Counted from the first letter of the stretch, positions 51,320 through 62,531 are shown. The stretch is DNA of 64,000 nucleotides from Embiotoca jacksoni (GCA_022577435.1 JAKOON010000016.1:527001-591000); one strand, 5' to 3'. The notes: generated by a model from the sequence alone, not told the origin. A program made the numbers and translations.

Positions 51320-53918
51320 GCTTGTCTTGCAGACCTGTAGCAATGAGGTGAAGTGTATCTGCGACAGGGACTACACGGGGAAGGACTGCAGCGTCTTCGA
51401 TCCCATCCCCGAGCCCACCGTCCCAACAGGCCCGGAGAAGAAAGGTCCATAGCAGCTCTCAGCCTGTCCACGTGTCTCTTTCTCTCGTCAGCCTCTCACA
51501 TCCCCCTCATAGTCTCTACACATCATCACTGTAGCTTCTCTATGTACTGGATGCACTATAAAACATTCTCTGTAGTTCACCTGAGCATTGTGAGAAAGTT
51601 GGACCACACAGTGTTCTCCTTCCTGCTGAGTTTTGGTTTCAATGTTGGAAGTTTGTGGGTGTGCGTGGAGACACATTAATCCATTAGTGTTTATACAGTA
51701 TGCTAGTGTGTGTGTATGTTACTGTATGTCTTGCAGGCACTGCCATTTTTTTTTTCAAGTGTCTTCCTTACTTTCTTGCAGTCTGCCAATGACACAGAGC
51801 AATTGAGCAGCTGCTCTTTTAGGGCCCAAAAAAAAAGCCCCCCTGGGCAGCTGAAAGAGCTGAGGAGGAGAGGGGGAATGAGAACAAAGTAATGAAACAC
51901 TCTGTCCTTTGGTAACTGTTGTCTCCCCGACCTCCCTTGCTCACCCGCCTGTTCTCCCATCTCCACCCCAACGTGCTGGTTTCCTCCTCTTCCCCTCCAT
52001 CTCTCTGTCTCTGTCTGCAGGTACCATCTCCCTCTCTCTTTCTCTCTAGTTGATGTCGGTGATGTACAGTGTCGATGCCGTCTTCTGACGTGTGTTTTTT
52101 AGTGTTGTTTTGTTTCTGCCCCTCCTCCTCCTCTGCGCAGGTCCCAGTGGCACCAATATCATAATAGGGTCCATCGCAGGTGCTATTCTCCTGGCAGCTA
52201 TAGTCCTAGGGGGAACAGGATGGGGATTTAAGTAAGAGTTCTGGCATGCCTTTGTGTACCTGTCTGCTTCTACCTTAAGGACTCCCCCGCCCCTCCGGCC
52301 CTCCCGCTCTCACCCCTCTGAAATATAGATGGCCATTTGCCACCCGCGGGCCAACCCAGGGGGGAGGGGAAACGGGGAGTCGAGTCTGAGAAATGCTTGA
52401 ACTGCTTTTGGCTTTCGATCGCATACTAAACGTCACACCGGTTATTTTGTTTTTTGAATCAACGCCGAGCTCCATCCTGCACCTTTCCTTCCCCTCTCCT
52501 CCCCTCCCCGTACCAGCGCAGCCTTTTGTAGTAATGACAGGGTAGGACAGAGATTTTTATATTTTTTTTCTGCCAGGAACCTTGGCAGCACTTTTTTTTA
52601 AAAAGTTTACTAGAACTGACCTGATTTGCCCTACTGGTGCCACATCTGGAAGTTCCCCCTACTTGCGTTTTTTTCCCCCTGACTAATACTAAATGTTCAA
52701 TCTGCAAGTAGTGATAAAAAAACAACAACATTTTTTTAACATTAGGTTGAATTAAGCACCCTTTTTAGAATTTCTTTTCTCCCTTTGGTGCTCTTTTAAG
52801 CCTGCATTATCCCTTTTTTCCTCTGTAGGCAGCATCCTAACCCCTCGATGAAGTGCCTCCTCTGCACTGTTCCACCTATGCATGCTTGCTATTGTTCACT
52901 CCTTGAGGTCTGACATAAAAGGACTGCTTCTGCTTTACTCAGTCATATTAGCTCAAATAATTATGGCTGATTTAAAAAAAAAAAAAAAAAGCAGCTTTAA
53001 TTGAAAAGCAGTGTTTCATGATTTGTAGTGTACAGTCAGTCCTTTTAGGGCCAGAGGTAAGTGTCTGCATGTGTGCATGAGCTGTAAGCAGAATGTTTTT
53101 GTTTTTTTTCTCTTCCTAGACTGCTGATTTAGAAAGTTTAACAGTTTGTGGTGTAGAGCTCTGGCAGACTATTAGGGCTGAGAGAGTCATTGCCATGATG
53201 ACTGTAGACCTGCTGCATGTGATGTCATCACTAAAATCTGACAGGAATGATTTAAGAAAGGACTGGTGGGATGAATAATGAATTGAATGACTGACTGAGT
53301 CATTGTTCAATTCATGCTTTGTCCTAAAATCTGCTAAATCTTAACTCAGTGCAGCCAGTCCAACATGAAAGGAGCTACAGACTCATGATTTATGTCCACA
53401 TATATTTGATCCTTATCTAATTATATCTGGAGAATGATCTGTCTTTTTCTTGCCCAGCTCTATTTGTCTGCTGCTTTTTATGCAAGTTTTAATGCACAAC
53501 GATGCTCTTTATAATATGCTCCTAAAACAGTCGTCAGCTTGTCCTTCTTTTCTATTGTTGTTGACACAGTATGTCTCAACCTTTTGTCTCCTCTCTTGCC
53601 GTGCTCATGGGATGCAGGAACATTCGAAGAGGAAGGTATAACCATGTGATGCTCTGTCCGTGCGAACTCATTAATCCACAATCCTGAAGCTCATGCAGTC
53701 CTTCGAGTTTCATCTCACTGCTTCTGTGGCTTGAATGCTTCGCGCTTCACCCGTCTCCAATCCCACAACATCGGCTTCATCACAGGCTTTTTTTCATGTC
53801 CATCTTCATCTCCGTCGCCTGTGAAACCATCTGAATTCATCTTTCTACAACTGTTTTCGTTTTCCTGTTAACAATCGCTCCATTTTCCACTTTCTCTTTC
53901 AGATCTGGTGGAGGATAA
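36780..53918 (+). CDS. adam11: adam11, catalytically inactive ADAM metalloprotease-disintegrin receptor
   Basis: Exons: 36780-36840, 37553-37743, 40430-40506, 40875-40941, 42689-42771, 42918-42981, 43114-43174, 43643-43824, 45138-45209, 45501-45667, 45775-45859, 46668-46758, 47249-47300, 47790-47889, 48086-48157, 48314-48406, 48950-49030, 49119-49169, 49251-49314, 49440-49545, 50319-50438, 50560-50728, 51333-51444, 52141-52231, 53618-53635, 53903-53918. The product is 781 residues (human ADAM11 is about 769). Order: signal peptide (1-20); prodomain with a furin site RRSKR at 234-238; metalloprotease domain from about 249; disintegrin domain from about 454; cysteine-rich region; EGF-like module (about 694-724); transmembrane helix (about 746-767); short tail NIRRGRSGGG. 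The zinc motif reads QSLGQNIGMKW (383-393): the three histidines and the glutamate are gone, so no protease activity is expected. ADAM11/22/23 act as synaptic LGI-receptor-type proteins. The tail and TM wording separate it from ADAM22/23. Confidence 0.95.
41390..41411 (+). repeat. Short (GT)n microsatellite
   Basis: Eleven GT units in adam11 intron 4. Confidence 0.85.
41591..41620 (+). repeat. (AAAT)n microsatellite
   Basis: About seven AAAT units in adam11 intron 4, followed by C-runs and (CCCA)n at 41645-41684. Confidence 0.85.
41686..42250 (+). promoter_or_regulatory. adam11: Candidate internal promoter in adam11 intron 4 (CCAAT box plus RFX X-box)
   Basis: CCAAT at 41737-41741 is followed 10 bp later by GTCTCCATAGCAAC at 41751-41764, a good match to the RFX X-box. 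Then come GAGA-rich purine sequence resembling a 5' leader and a CpG-rich stretch (41950-42200). An ATG-opened frame at 41912-42175 encodes 87 residues that I do not recognise. Promoter activity is inferred from composition and motif spacing. Confidence 0.35.
43838..43994 (+). mobile_element. tRNA-derived SINE copy in adam11 intron 8
   Basis: GCCCGGTAGCC at the head, a degenerate B-box-like TGGTCTGACTCT, GTTGCATGTCGCC and CATTTCCTGTCTGTATC in the body, and an A-rich tail with repeated AATAAAA words. This is the layout of a SINE I recognise as common in percomorph fish. It begins only 13 bp after the donor of the exon ending at 43824. Confidence 0.65.
44400..44830 (-). mobile_element. Decayed non-LTR retrotransposon (LINE) reverse-transcriptase fragment
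   Basis: On the minus strand the segment encodes pieces of a fish LINE reverse transcriptase in several broken frames: LFTDDVVLLVF (the F/YxDD catalytic box, with Thr replacing Ala), QFAAECEAAG, and MRSRIRAAEMSFLSHF near its end. Stops and frameshifts show it is dead. It probably belongs to a Rex1/Babar- or RTE-like clade; the clade was not established. Confidence 0.7.
45316..45392 (+). repeat. (TG)n(CG)n compound microsatellite
   Basis: About 64 bp of TG pass into (CG)6 in the intron between the adam11 exons at 45138 and 45501. Confidence 0.95.
46120..46300 (-). repeat. Dispersed fish repeat fragment, adam11 intron 11
   Basis: In reverse orientation it shows GATCAATCTTCTCATTTCAG and neighbouring words of the family also seen near 3400-3700, 8578-8610 and 24240-24310. 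Confidence 0.45.
46954..46971 (+). promoter_or_regulatory. Inverted repeat TAGGTGA-TTAG-TCACCTA in adam11 intron 12
   Basis: Perfect 7-bp arms around a 4-bp spacer, built from AGGTGA half-sites like those of nuclear receptors. An ACAATGG (Sox-type) word follows at 47017-47023. Function is inferred from the motifs alone. Confidence 0.25.
49639..49851 (+). repeat. Duplicated intron 3' end in adam11 intron 20 (copy A, decoy acceptor)
   Basis: Bases 49639-49851 are strongly similar, in the same orientation, to 51142-51332: shared GAAACTGCTGTGTCA, CATTTAAAT.ACT, TATTTTTCTGT, CCATCCTTTCTGAGTACATAGTT, a CA run, and the terminal CTTGCAG. The sequence after this copy (ATAAAGC...) does not resemble the exon that follows the other copy. 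Confidence 0.85.
51142..51332 (+). repeat. Duplicated intron 3' end (copy B, upstream of the real EGF exon)
   Basis: This is the counterpart of 49639-49851. It ends in a (CA)n run (51296-51319) and CTTGTCTTGCAG, the true acceptor of the adam11 exon 51333-51444. Confidence 0.85.
51445..51453 (+). promoter_or_regulatory. adam11: Weak splice donor GTCCAT and in-frame stop after adam11 exon 23
   Basis: The phase and the protein demand a donor after AAG AAA G at 51444, but the intron begins GTCCAT, which lacks the usual purine at +3 and G at +5. If it is not used, the frame continues as Gly-Pro-TAG (stop at 51449-51451). Confidence 0.6.
53618..53635 (+). other. adam11: 18-nt microexon of adam11
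   Basis: GAACATTCGAAGAGGAAG is preceded by GGATGCAG and followed by GTATAA. It supplies NIRRGR, conserved in ADAM11 tails. Its length is a multiple of three, so skipping would leave GFK-SGGG. Confidence 0.75.
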
Positions 53919-54259
53919 GATCTCTTGTCTGTCTGTCTGTCTGTCTCCGTGTCCTGTCCACCTCTGTCTTCCTCCTCACACTGTGTCGTTTCCACATTGA
54001 AGAAGAAGAGGGGAAAAAAAAAAAAAAAAAAAAAAGTCTTCCACTACAGTCCCAAAATCTCTCCGAAAACCTCTTCCCATCTTCGTCTCCTCCACGCTCC
54101 CGTCCGTTCCTTTCACTGTCGTGCATGGCTCCGTCCTCCTCGGAGGCCCGTGGAGCTCCTCTTCACCATACCAGCCAAATCAGAACTCCCGTGGCTGCTG
54201 CCAGCAGGCCGCCGAGGATTGTTGTCCAGGTCACGCCAAGAGCGAGCAGGTGGCTCTCC

Positions 54260-54260
<1 letters not shown>

Positions 54261-54305
<45 letters not shown>

Positions 54306-54323
54306 TGTGTGTGGGGGGGGGGG
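54261..54323 (+). repeat. (TG)n then poly(G) in the adam11 3'UTR
   Basis: About 50 bp of TG with one GG interruption, ending in a run of 11 G. Confidence 0.9.
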
Positions 54324-55799
54324 TCACTGGGGTCACCGGGGTCTTCCTCCAGTCCGGTGGCTCTACAGTCTGACAAAGAACATATCACCGGTGGACCAGA
54401 TTTAATACGAGACACTTCTTTCCAATGGCCTGGCTGCACACAAACTCAAACCGGCCACCACAGTTAAATGCCAGACGAGCACACAGACTGAGCATCTAAC
54501 AGACGGAAATAACGGGACAGGAGTTTTCCTTTTTCTTAAAGGAGGAGTACCCGAGGCCCAGTTTCTCCGAGACCTTGATCGGTGCATCAGAGCGCACGCT
54601 GATCTGTTGGTCATCATGTTTTCCAAAGAAGGACCGAGGGAGGACTGATGATCAGAGGAGGTGTTTCTGTTGATTGCCATTTGTTATTGACTCAAAGCGT
54701 CTTACCTGCCACCCACCCCACCCCACCGCACTACCACCACAAGTTTTCAGGTACAAAAAAAGGGAAGCTAGGTGTAATGGTTTTGGGATCATTTAAAAAA
54801 AAAAAAAAAAAAACTGAACTATGAAGCAGCAGAGACCGTAACTTAGTGTTTTCAACCGTAGACCGACCAACATACATTCCACAATATGTGTCTGTGCGTG
54901 CTCACCACCTTCAGGCCCATCGTTTGTACGCTTTCGGAGGTTTTACTCTGTGTGTGTCTGTTTGTTCAGGAGCGAATGATTTTTAAAAAGAAAGGAAGAA
55001 CGTATGCGTGTGTTTACATAAATGTTAGGGGCAGTCGTGTCCGTGTACACCTATCACAGGTAGATAGGCGGGTTTTTACCTCTAGAAGATCATCTCTTCG
55101 TATGACGTGTTGTGCGCTGCGGCCGTGGCACCATAAAAGGCAGCACATTAATAAAGAATCCAAGTTTTTATGTCATGCATCTACAGAAAACGAGCACTAG
55201 CCAACTGACTGTATGCACACCTATTTGTAAATATGTGCAAGATATACTGAATGTTAAAATGCAATGTATGAAGATTTATTTAAAAAGCTATGTTAAAATA
55301 ATGAGTTTTATCTGTTTCAGCCGACATAATAGCCCTCCGTCTCTTTGACACGACCCGCATCTGCAGAAAATTTCTCCTGTAGACCGCGTCGTCCACGCAT
55401 CTTTAAATGTGGCCAAACAGCTTAGCTAGCCATCTTTATCATCTTCTCTTTATCGTTCTAGCTGTCTCTGAAATCTTTTGTACATTTGTTGATAGCCGCT
55501 GAGCCCAGAAACTTTGTAAATGAGATTAAAGAGATGTGGTTTTGGGGCCCAGGAGGCAGCTTGTCTCATGCTGTATGAGGTCCGTTTGAGTTTTGCACTA
55601 TGGCAGATGCACTATTGTTACTATTACAATATGTACAGAGTTGGTATCAAATACAATCGGGAACAAACAAAAAAAAAAAAAAAAAAAGGGAAAATGAGAT
55701 GCATCTTTTACCCCATATTTTTAGACACTTATCTATTTTGAATTGAAACAGGAAGAGAGGAATGAAGTGAAGCTTGTAGATGGATTGAAATGAAAGGAC

Positions 55800-55805
55800 A
55801 ATAAA
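55800..55805 (+). terminator. adam11: Candidate distal poly(A) signal of adam11
   Basis: AATAAA about 1.9 kb after the adam11 stop and about 600 bp from the convergent p3h4 signal. Confidence 0.4.
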
Positions 55806-56415
55806 ATACTAAAACATGAAACCATACTTCCTGCTCTCACATCTCGCTGCCTCTCTGTCCGTATTTCACGGTTTTAATAGTTGGTTAGACTGGCTCGTTT
55901 TACGTTTTGGTTTTCTGCTTCTGAAAACTATATTTTCTCACAGAAAGTGAGGAAAAACAATAATTAAAGATAAGATTTTGCCTGAATTATGTACCAGCAG
56001 AGGTACTAACAAGTCTTATTTTTTCTATAATATTCACAACACCATGTCATCAATTGAAATGATTTCATATTTTTGAGGCTCTCTCTAGATTTGATGATCT
56101 TATTGAGACAAAACAAAAATGTATATTAAAATATTATTTTAATTATGAGCAACTCATTGCAACAACCACCCAGTTGGTCGATAACTAACCATTTAGCATA
56201 AGAAAAGCTACATGTCACCTTCCTTACACCACAGCAGAGGCACTCGGCTTTCATTAAATAATGATGGTAAATATAAACTGTAGAAAAGTCGTTATGAAGT
56301 ACCAGCATTCAGGTGAATGATCGATAATAAAATAAACATTTCAAAAGGGTGATGGCAGCCATGACAGAACATGTCAATCTCTGATTTTGATCAACATGAC
56401 GGATTAGTTTGTCCT

Positions 56416-56421
56416 TTTATT
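56416..56421 (-). terminator. p3h4: Candidate poly(A) signal of p3h4
   Basis: TTTATT on the plus strand (AATAAA on the minus strand), 135 nt beyond the p3h4 stop codon. Confidence 0.5.
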
Positions 56422-56555
56422 CCTCAGCTGGTTGAACGAGGGCAGCCGATGGGAGTCTAATACTGATGGGAATGGAGATGTCTGTCTGTCTGCGGACGGG
56501 TGGACGTTCTTTTGGTATGTTTTCATGAGAGGCGTGGGACAGATGAGGACGGATG

Positions 56556-59500
56556 TCAGTCTGCAACCTCCCCGGTGTCCCACTTAGTTTTGGGTTCCTG
56601 CCACCATTCAGCCAAGAAAGACTCCTCGTAGTCCCCCATTCCCTCAAACTCGGCGTCAGGATGCTCCGAGCGAGAGGAGGCCATTTCTTCTGGACTCACA
56701 ATGCCCTAAAATTTAAAAAAAAAAGAAACCACAGTCAGCAACAAGCGAGCCATTTCATTATCTTACTTTTTCATTCTATCAGGCAAAACGGATCTGTCTC
56801 CCTTTTTTATGCCTGTAAATCTGTCACATGTGCACCCTGTAATTCGGCCTGAACTTTCACAGTCCTCCTCCCCTCTCTCAGGTCCAGGCAGCTTGTCGAG
56901 CAGGGAGGGGCCAACCTGAGTTAAATAGATGTGGCACAGCCTCAGTGGCCGACACTTCCCAGCCACATACCACACGCTGCTGGCGGAAAACACAGTTCCC
57001 TCCCACCCTCCCACCCCCCACCCCTTCTTCCGCAACCTTCACCCCCTCTTTTTCCCTTTCATCCTTTTTTTTTCTTTCTCTTGTGCTCTCCTTTCCGGAT
57101 CTTCAACAGCAGCTTGAAGTCCTCCAAAAGTAAAAAGTTTTTTATTCCCAAACATGTTTTAAAATACTTCAAAAAAGAATAAAAATGTGGACATTTCTAT
57201 GAAGGCGCAAACTCCAATTTGATCATCCACCTCAGTTGTTGTTCTGCCAAGTTAAAGTGTCACTTCGTCTTGTCTAGTCATGCACAGTTTGGGTTTTATC
57301 TGCTGAGGTTTTGAGATGTCTGGATCTGAAACCTCTGTCGCCAGCCGAGCACAATGAAGGTTGATGGAATTTTGTTTTGCGCTGTTCAAAAATTATCTCG
57401 GGAAGAAATTTCTAAAGGCTTTATCTGTTTAGATCAGCAGAGCTAGATACCGTACGACAACGTGGATGAAGTAAAAAAAAAAAAATATGTCTTTGGAATT
57501 TGTCTGAACTTTAATCTTTAATCTGTCCAGAACTTTTTTATTCTATGAAGCAGGTTAGAGCATTAACACTTTTTTTTAAGTAGTAATACTTTTTTTTTTT
57601 TAAGTGAATTATCTAATAGAATATAAGAATAGAAACCACACTCTTGCTCAAATGAAAGATGCAGCCACAGCAATAAAACACAGCGTTTCTCAATACACCC
57701 ATTCGGTCTGGTATTACCAACCCACCCATTGGTTTGTGAGCATTTCAATCAAACCAGCCGCACCCCTAAACATACCTCTCTTTGAGGCTGAATATCTAAC
57801 TGATTATGGAATTATTTTCATAAGAAAACTGATCTGACGGAGTGACTTTATCTAATGAAACCATAACGACTTGTGGAAAAAAAAATGAACCGACTTTGTA
57901 TTTCATGGGAGAAGTTGGGGCTTTTTCAACAGGAGACTAATGGAGACGGAGATTTTTTCCAGTCAGCCCCTAGAGGCCCCTAGTGGTATTGCACTTTAAA
58001 GACACTTCTACATTGTCTTCACTTTTTTGACAACATTCGTTTCTATACAGTGTCCGGGTATGACCTGAGAATACACCTGAACGCCTTTCGAACTGGGAAC
58101 CTCCCACTAAGAAAGCGGGAGGATTTTGAGAGCTTTGAGAAGTACATTCGACATCACAAAACGTGAGGTGTCAAAAGTTAAAAACAGCAGTAAATCAGAG
58201 GATATATAAATGTAGTGTACAAATACTATTGATCTTCTGAGCGCCGCTCAGTCGTTGTGTTGGTTTATATGGATTATGAGGAGGTTTTCTGTATTCTGAC
58301 AACAAGAACCCAGCAGATGTTCTGGGAACGGCCATGTTGCCTGTTTGTTGACCTCATTTGAATGCTCTCAACTAGGAAGCGGGACATTCCCAAATGGAAA
58401 TTTTCCCAATTACTAGCTGCTTTAACACACAATTATTTCGTCCAACTTTTAGCAGATGCGAGTGGTTAGCTGACTTTAAGATTTTTCTATAATCGTGCTA
58501 CCCTAACACAATGTTTTTGCATTTACTTTCACAAAATGTACGTTTTAGATTTTTGCAAGTTATGTGATTACTCCGTTTTTGTTTTTTTGGGGGCGGAGTT
58601 TGCACCTATTTAACAGAATACGATTTTCCCATTATTTTAATGCACCCAATCAAAAGCTAGGTGTTGTTGATCAAACAAACACATTGACTCGCCCCTTCAG
58701 CAACTGAGAGAAAAAAACTATCGTTTATGATATTAAAGCACATCTAAAGCAGGGTGACATAATCAAACTAAATCTGACTTCAGTGGACTTTAAGGTCACA
58801 CTGTCACCATGCTGCTCAAACACAACCTGTGTGCTGCGTGTTTGTCACCATCAGTAAAAACTTACCTCATCGTCTGTTTGTAGGTAGTTCAGTGCAAACT
58901 CCAGCATCTCTTTCTGCTTGGTTGTCTGGTTAAAATACCTCAGGGCCTCCTACAAAATAAAAGAGACATCAGCTCATGTGTTGACTCGAGCAGCAGGTGA
59001 GAACAAGCCAACACTTTTACTACACGGCGCTAAGCAACACAACTGTCCTGCTGGGTTTTTTTTTTTGTTGTTGTTTGTTTACTGCTTCCCCGCTCAGTTT
59101 TGAAGCCTTTTACAGCGGTACCAAATATATTTGAAACTAGGGCAGCTTCAGAGGGCAGAGAAGTTTATGGGCTCCACAGAAAACTGCCACACTGCTGCTA
59201 AATCTACACATGCCGAAAAACACAGAAAACAAGTCTGCCTTTACATAACTATATGACTCTCTAACTACCACCCTGACCATGTGTTTATGTTCACACAGAG
59301 ACCGCTTTAGGCTAACATTTGCCTGCTTTGCTTTAATATGGCTGGTGAGAACTTTGCTGACACTGAGGATCTCCAACCTTTGATAAAAAAAAAATAAAAA
59401 ATAAAAAAAAAGTTTCCTGAGAGCTACTCCTGTTTATTAACGTTTATTCACATAGCTGAGCTCCACCCAAGGACTTGTTTCGAGTCACGACAATCCAAGC

Positions 59501-62101
59501 AACATCAGCTGAGCATCTGCTTCAACCCGCAAAGTCCTGGAAGAGCAGATGGATGAGGGACTAGTTTACTTACAGGCCGAGGCTCAAAGTCGTTCTCCTT
59601 GAGGCCCCACTGCTCCCGGTAGAAGCGATAGTACGCCACGTTTTGCTGCATCACCTGGTCTTTGGAGTCAAACAGCATGTAACTGGCTGCGCACGGAGCA
59701 GCGTTCTTTACATCATTCACTGGAACGCATGACAAAAAAATACATCGAATTACACACCGCTGTGAAAGACACAGCCTAAATCCAGAGTCTTTGCGAGAGT
59801 TCTTACATTTATAATATGAAAACTGGAGGTAGTGATACATGGTGGCGACAAACTTCTCCACAAAGAAGCCTCCGACGTTGGGTGTCAGGTCCTCCTCACA
59901 TTTCACCTTACACTTCAGCACATCAGTGTAGAGATCTTGAAGGAAGCGGGAGGGAGAAAACCTCACTTTGTGTCAAACGTACTGAACCGAAACTGCCCCC
60001 AAACTTCTCCCTTCTTACCTGCCAGCGTAGGATAGAAGTCTTTGGACTCCAGGATCTCATACGAGCCCTCGCAGCTCGCCAAGCAGAGGCTGTATATCTC
60101 AAAGTACTGCGTGATGGCCTGCTCCATGTTTCTGGCGCTGCTGCTGAAGTCTTCACTGTTGTAAAGCGTCACACTCTTGAGGAAAACACTCTGGGTAGCA
60201 AAGAGACGCGTGGTTAAAAAGCAGAGTTCAAACAGGACGGCTTTGATTGGCACACTGTGGCGATTTCGGGCTACCAACTTCGTACGGCTGCTCCTCGTGA
60301 TCGATGAGATGTTCCTCCACGTCGAACAGCGTCTTGTAGTAGTTCATGTTCTTGGTCAAATAGGGATCACTTGGGTTCTTCTTCAGGAAGGTGTGGGCAG
60401 CTGCCACGGCCTTCTCCAGGTTGTTAAGCTGAGGGAGAACCGACACAGACCAAATCAAAGGACATCGCAGCTATTGGATTCACAGGTGTGTATTTTTAAG
60501 GTTTCTCAAACGGCATCTTTCTCTCTTTGTTCCAACAAATCCTGGCAGATGTCGACCACTGATGTAAGAACTCAGGATTTATTGTCCAGTGAATCAACAG
60601 CAGACGAATGTGATGCTGGTGCCCGATGATGAGAGGCATGACGGGTAAGTCAGACATAAGATCTGCACACCGCACTGCACACCTGTTGCTTGTTTAGGCA
60701 GCCTTGGAATTGTTTTTTAAGTGGCTGTAGAAAGCACATGTCTCTCCTCATAGAATGCACCTATTGATATTGCTGATAAAGCCAAATTTTTTTATTTGTT
60801 TAATGACATTAGACTATCAGTAAGTAATGTGAAAGTCATGCAAGTCCTGTGAGGCTGTTTAAGACCACATTTATTGATATGAGTGAGTGTTTCATTACCC
60901 AATGTAGAGCTTTGACCTGCACATTTTCTGAGAATGTTCACACACGTTATTCTGGTGAGGAGCGTCAGTAGCTTCCGAACAGCAGCCAGGTTGAAAGGGT
61001 TTCTGATGGTGATTGTGCATTTCATTGCACCGATAGAATGAAAGTTGTCAATCTGCAGAGCACCGGATTATTAATATGACCAAGCGTGATTTTACGCACA
61101 AATTTAAGACGAGGCAAAAAAAATCCCAGTTTTTGTCGTGTAAGCAACCTTCGTCCGCATCAGTCTGTCGGACAGAGAAGAAGAGGGGGATTGTTTTCAG
61201 GGGAACACTGGAATAGACGTGGCAAATGCTCAACTCCTGCTTGGTCGGCAGGAGGGCGCAACAAAGCAGCAGGGAAATTATACTCCTCATCTCTCCGTTT
61301 GGAAGTTTCCTCTCGGTGAGTCAAACCGACTGAGTGTGCCCCAAGGAACCGACAGCAGACATTTTTGTTGTGTAATTGCGCCCGTTACGCACAGTTATGA
61401 TAATATAGCCGACTGTGCGTTCGTTTTTACTCATACTCCACTGAGTTTATATCAGTTTATAGCAAATAAATCCGACTTATCTACTCTGCAATCACTTTTC
61501 CATAAGTTCTGGAGTGTGCTGTGAGTTTGGAGTCAGAGTGACGTGTTTGGTTTAAGTAGCCTATTTGGCACAACTTTATCTTTAGTGTTAGAGGCCCTAT
61601 TTATTTTTTGCCAGACGTGTGGCCACAACACTCGCCACATCGAGCCCTCGGTCTCACCTGGTAGTATGCATACTGTATGTACCGATACGGTATCCTTTTC
61701 TCGAATGTGTCCAGTAAATCCCTCTGCGGGTACTTGAGGTTAAACACGGGAAAGTCTGTCTTGCACTTTTTAAGGCACTTAGCCCTCAGCAGGATGTGGC
61801 GCACGACGCGGAGGCTGCTGTCGACCAGCAGGGTGTCGTTGTCCCGGCTGACGGAGCTGCAGTTGTGGCTGCAGAAAGCCTCGCTGTCCCGCAGCAGCCG
61901 GTGGAGCCGCAGGCTGAGCTCCAGGAACTTGATGCTGTCTGCCCAGTTTTTTGCCCCGTACTGCTCCAGCGCGTAGTTGTACGTGGAGTCCAGCGGCATG
62001 ATGTCCTTCTGAGGGAAACTTTTAAAGCTGTACTTCTCATACTGAGCCTCCACCAGGGCGGGGACGAGGAAGGCCAGGCACAAGCTTCTCAGGAGCATCA
62101 T
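56556..62101 (-). CDS. p3h4: p3h4 (SC65/LEPREL4), endoplasmic reticulum collagen-modification scaffold
   Basis: Exons, in minus-strand order: 62101-61658, 60428-60279, 60190-60019, 59935-59807, 59719-59574, 58949-58866, 56705-56556. The product is 424 residues plus TGA, close to the known mammalian length of about 437. A signal peptide (1-19, cleaved before QYEKYSF) is followed by the CRTAP/P3H family core: RLHRLLRDSEAFC; paired cysteines; LEKAVAAAHTFLKK and FVATMYHYLQFSYYKLNDV (TPR-like helices); YMLFDSKDQVMQQNVAYYRF and WGLKENDFEPRPEALRYFN. The tail HPDAEFEGMGDYEE..AEWWQEP is the mark of P3H4 rather than CRTAP. The protein lacks the dioxygenase domain of P3H1-3; the family member is known to work with P3H3 and lysyl hydroxylase 1 on collagen. 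The start is the first of two adjacent ATGs; only GTG codons lie upstream in frame. The donor after exon 2 is GTTGGT. Confidence 0.95.
57890..58420 (+). repeat. Cluster of dispersed fish repeat fragments in p3h4 intron 6
   Basis: Includes AGTGGTATTGCACTTTAAAG and CACTTCTACATTGTCTTCAC (same family as 12890-12980), then GAACTGGGAACCTCCCACTA and AACTAGGAAGCGGGACATTCC, phrases that recur in fish intergenic DNA. No ORF of note. The rest of this 2.1-kb intron shows nothing recognisable. Confidence 0.4.
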
Positions 62102-62465
62102 CACCTCCACCGGCACCGGCAGCAGTCTGTCCGTGTTGGGAATGGCTCAGGAAACTTATTTACCAGGGATTGCTCATGTCTGGCTGCACGTAGGCTGTGA
62201 AAGCCCTCTAGAGCTCAATGCCGGCAATGAGATCTTCTGGTCAAGACTTTCAAAATAAAAGCACTACTAAACTATTGCTCATAAGGCTACAACATAAGCT
62301 TATTTATCACATAACAATATTTTTTTAGTTTTTTTTTTTTTACTTTTAGCTATTCTTTAAAGCATCCAGTAGAGCTTTAGATTATAGTGTAATCAACCTT
62401 CTACCCTTATAACCATGCACACATGGTTGTAACTCTTTCCTCAGACAACCTTTGTATTTGCACAC

Positions 62466-62531
<66 letters not shown>

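Larger units (their letters stand above)
53919..55820 (+). other. adam11: adam11 3'UTR
   Basis: The non-coding sequence after the TAA at 53916-53918 contains (GTCT)n just past the stop, A-runs, a (TG)n array, AATAAA at 55150-55155 and 55800-55805, and ATTAAA near 55524. The distal AATAAA is the best candidate for the main 3' end. AT-rich text at 55200-55310 is low in repeats and looks like conserved 3'UTR. Confidence 0.5.

Noticed and set aside
61796..62200. 134-residue plus-strand ORF over p3h4 exon 1
   Set aside because: It is the antisense shadow of the GC-rich first coding exon of p3h4.
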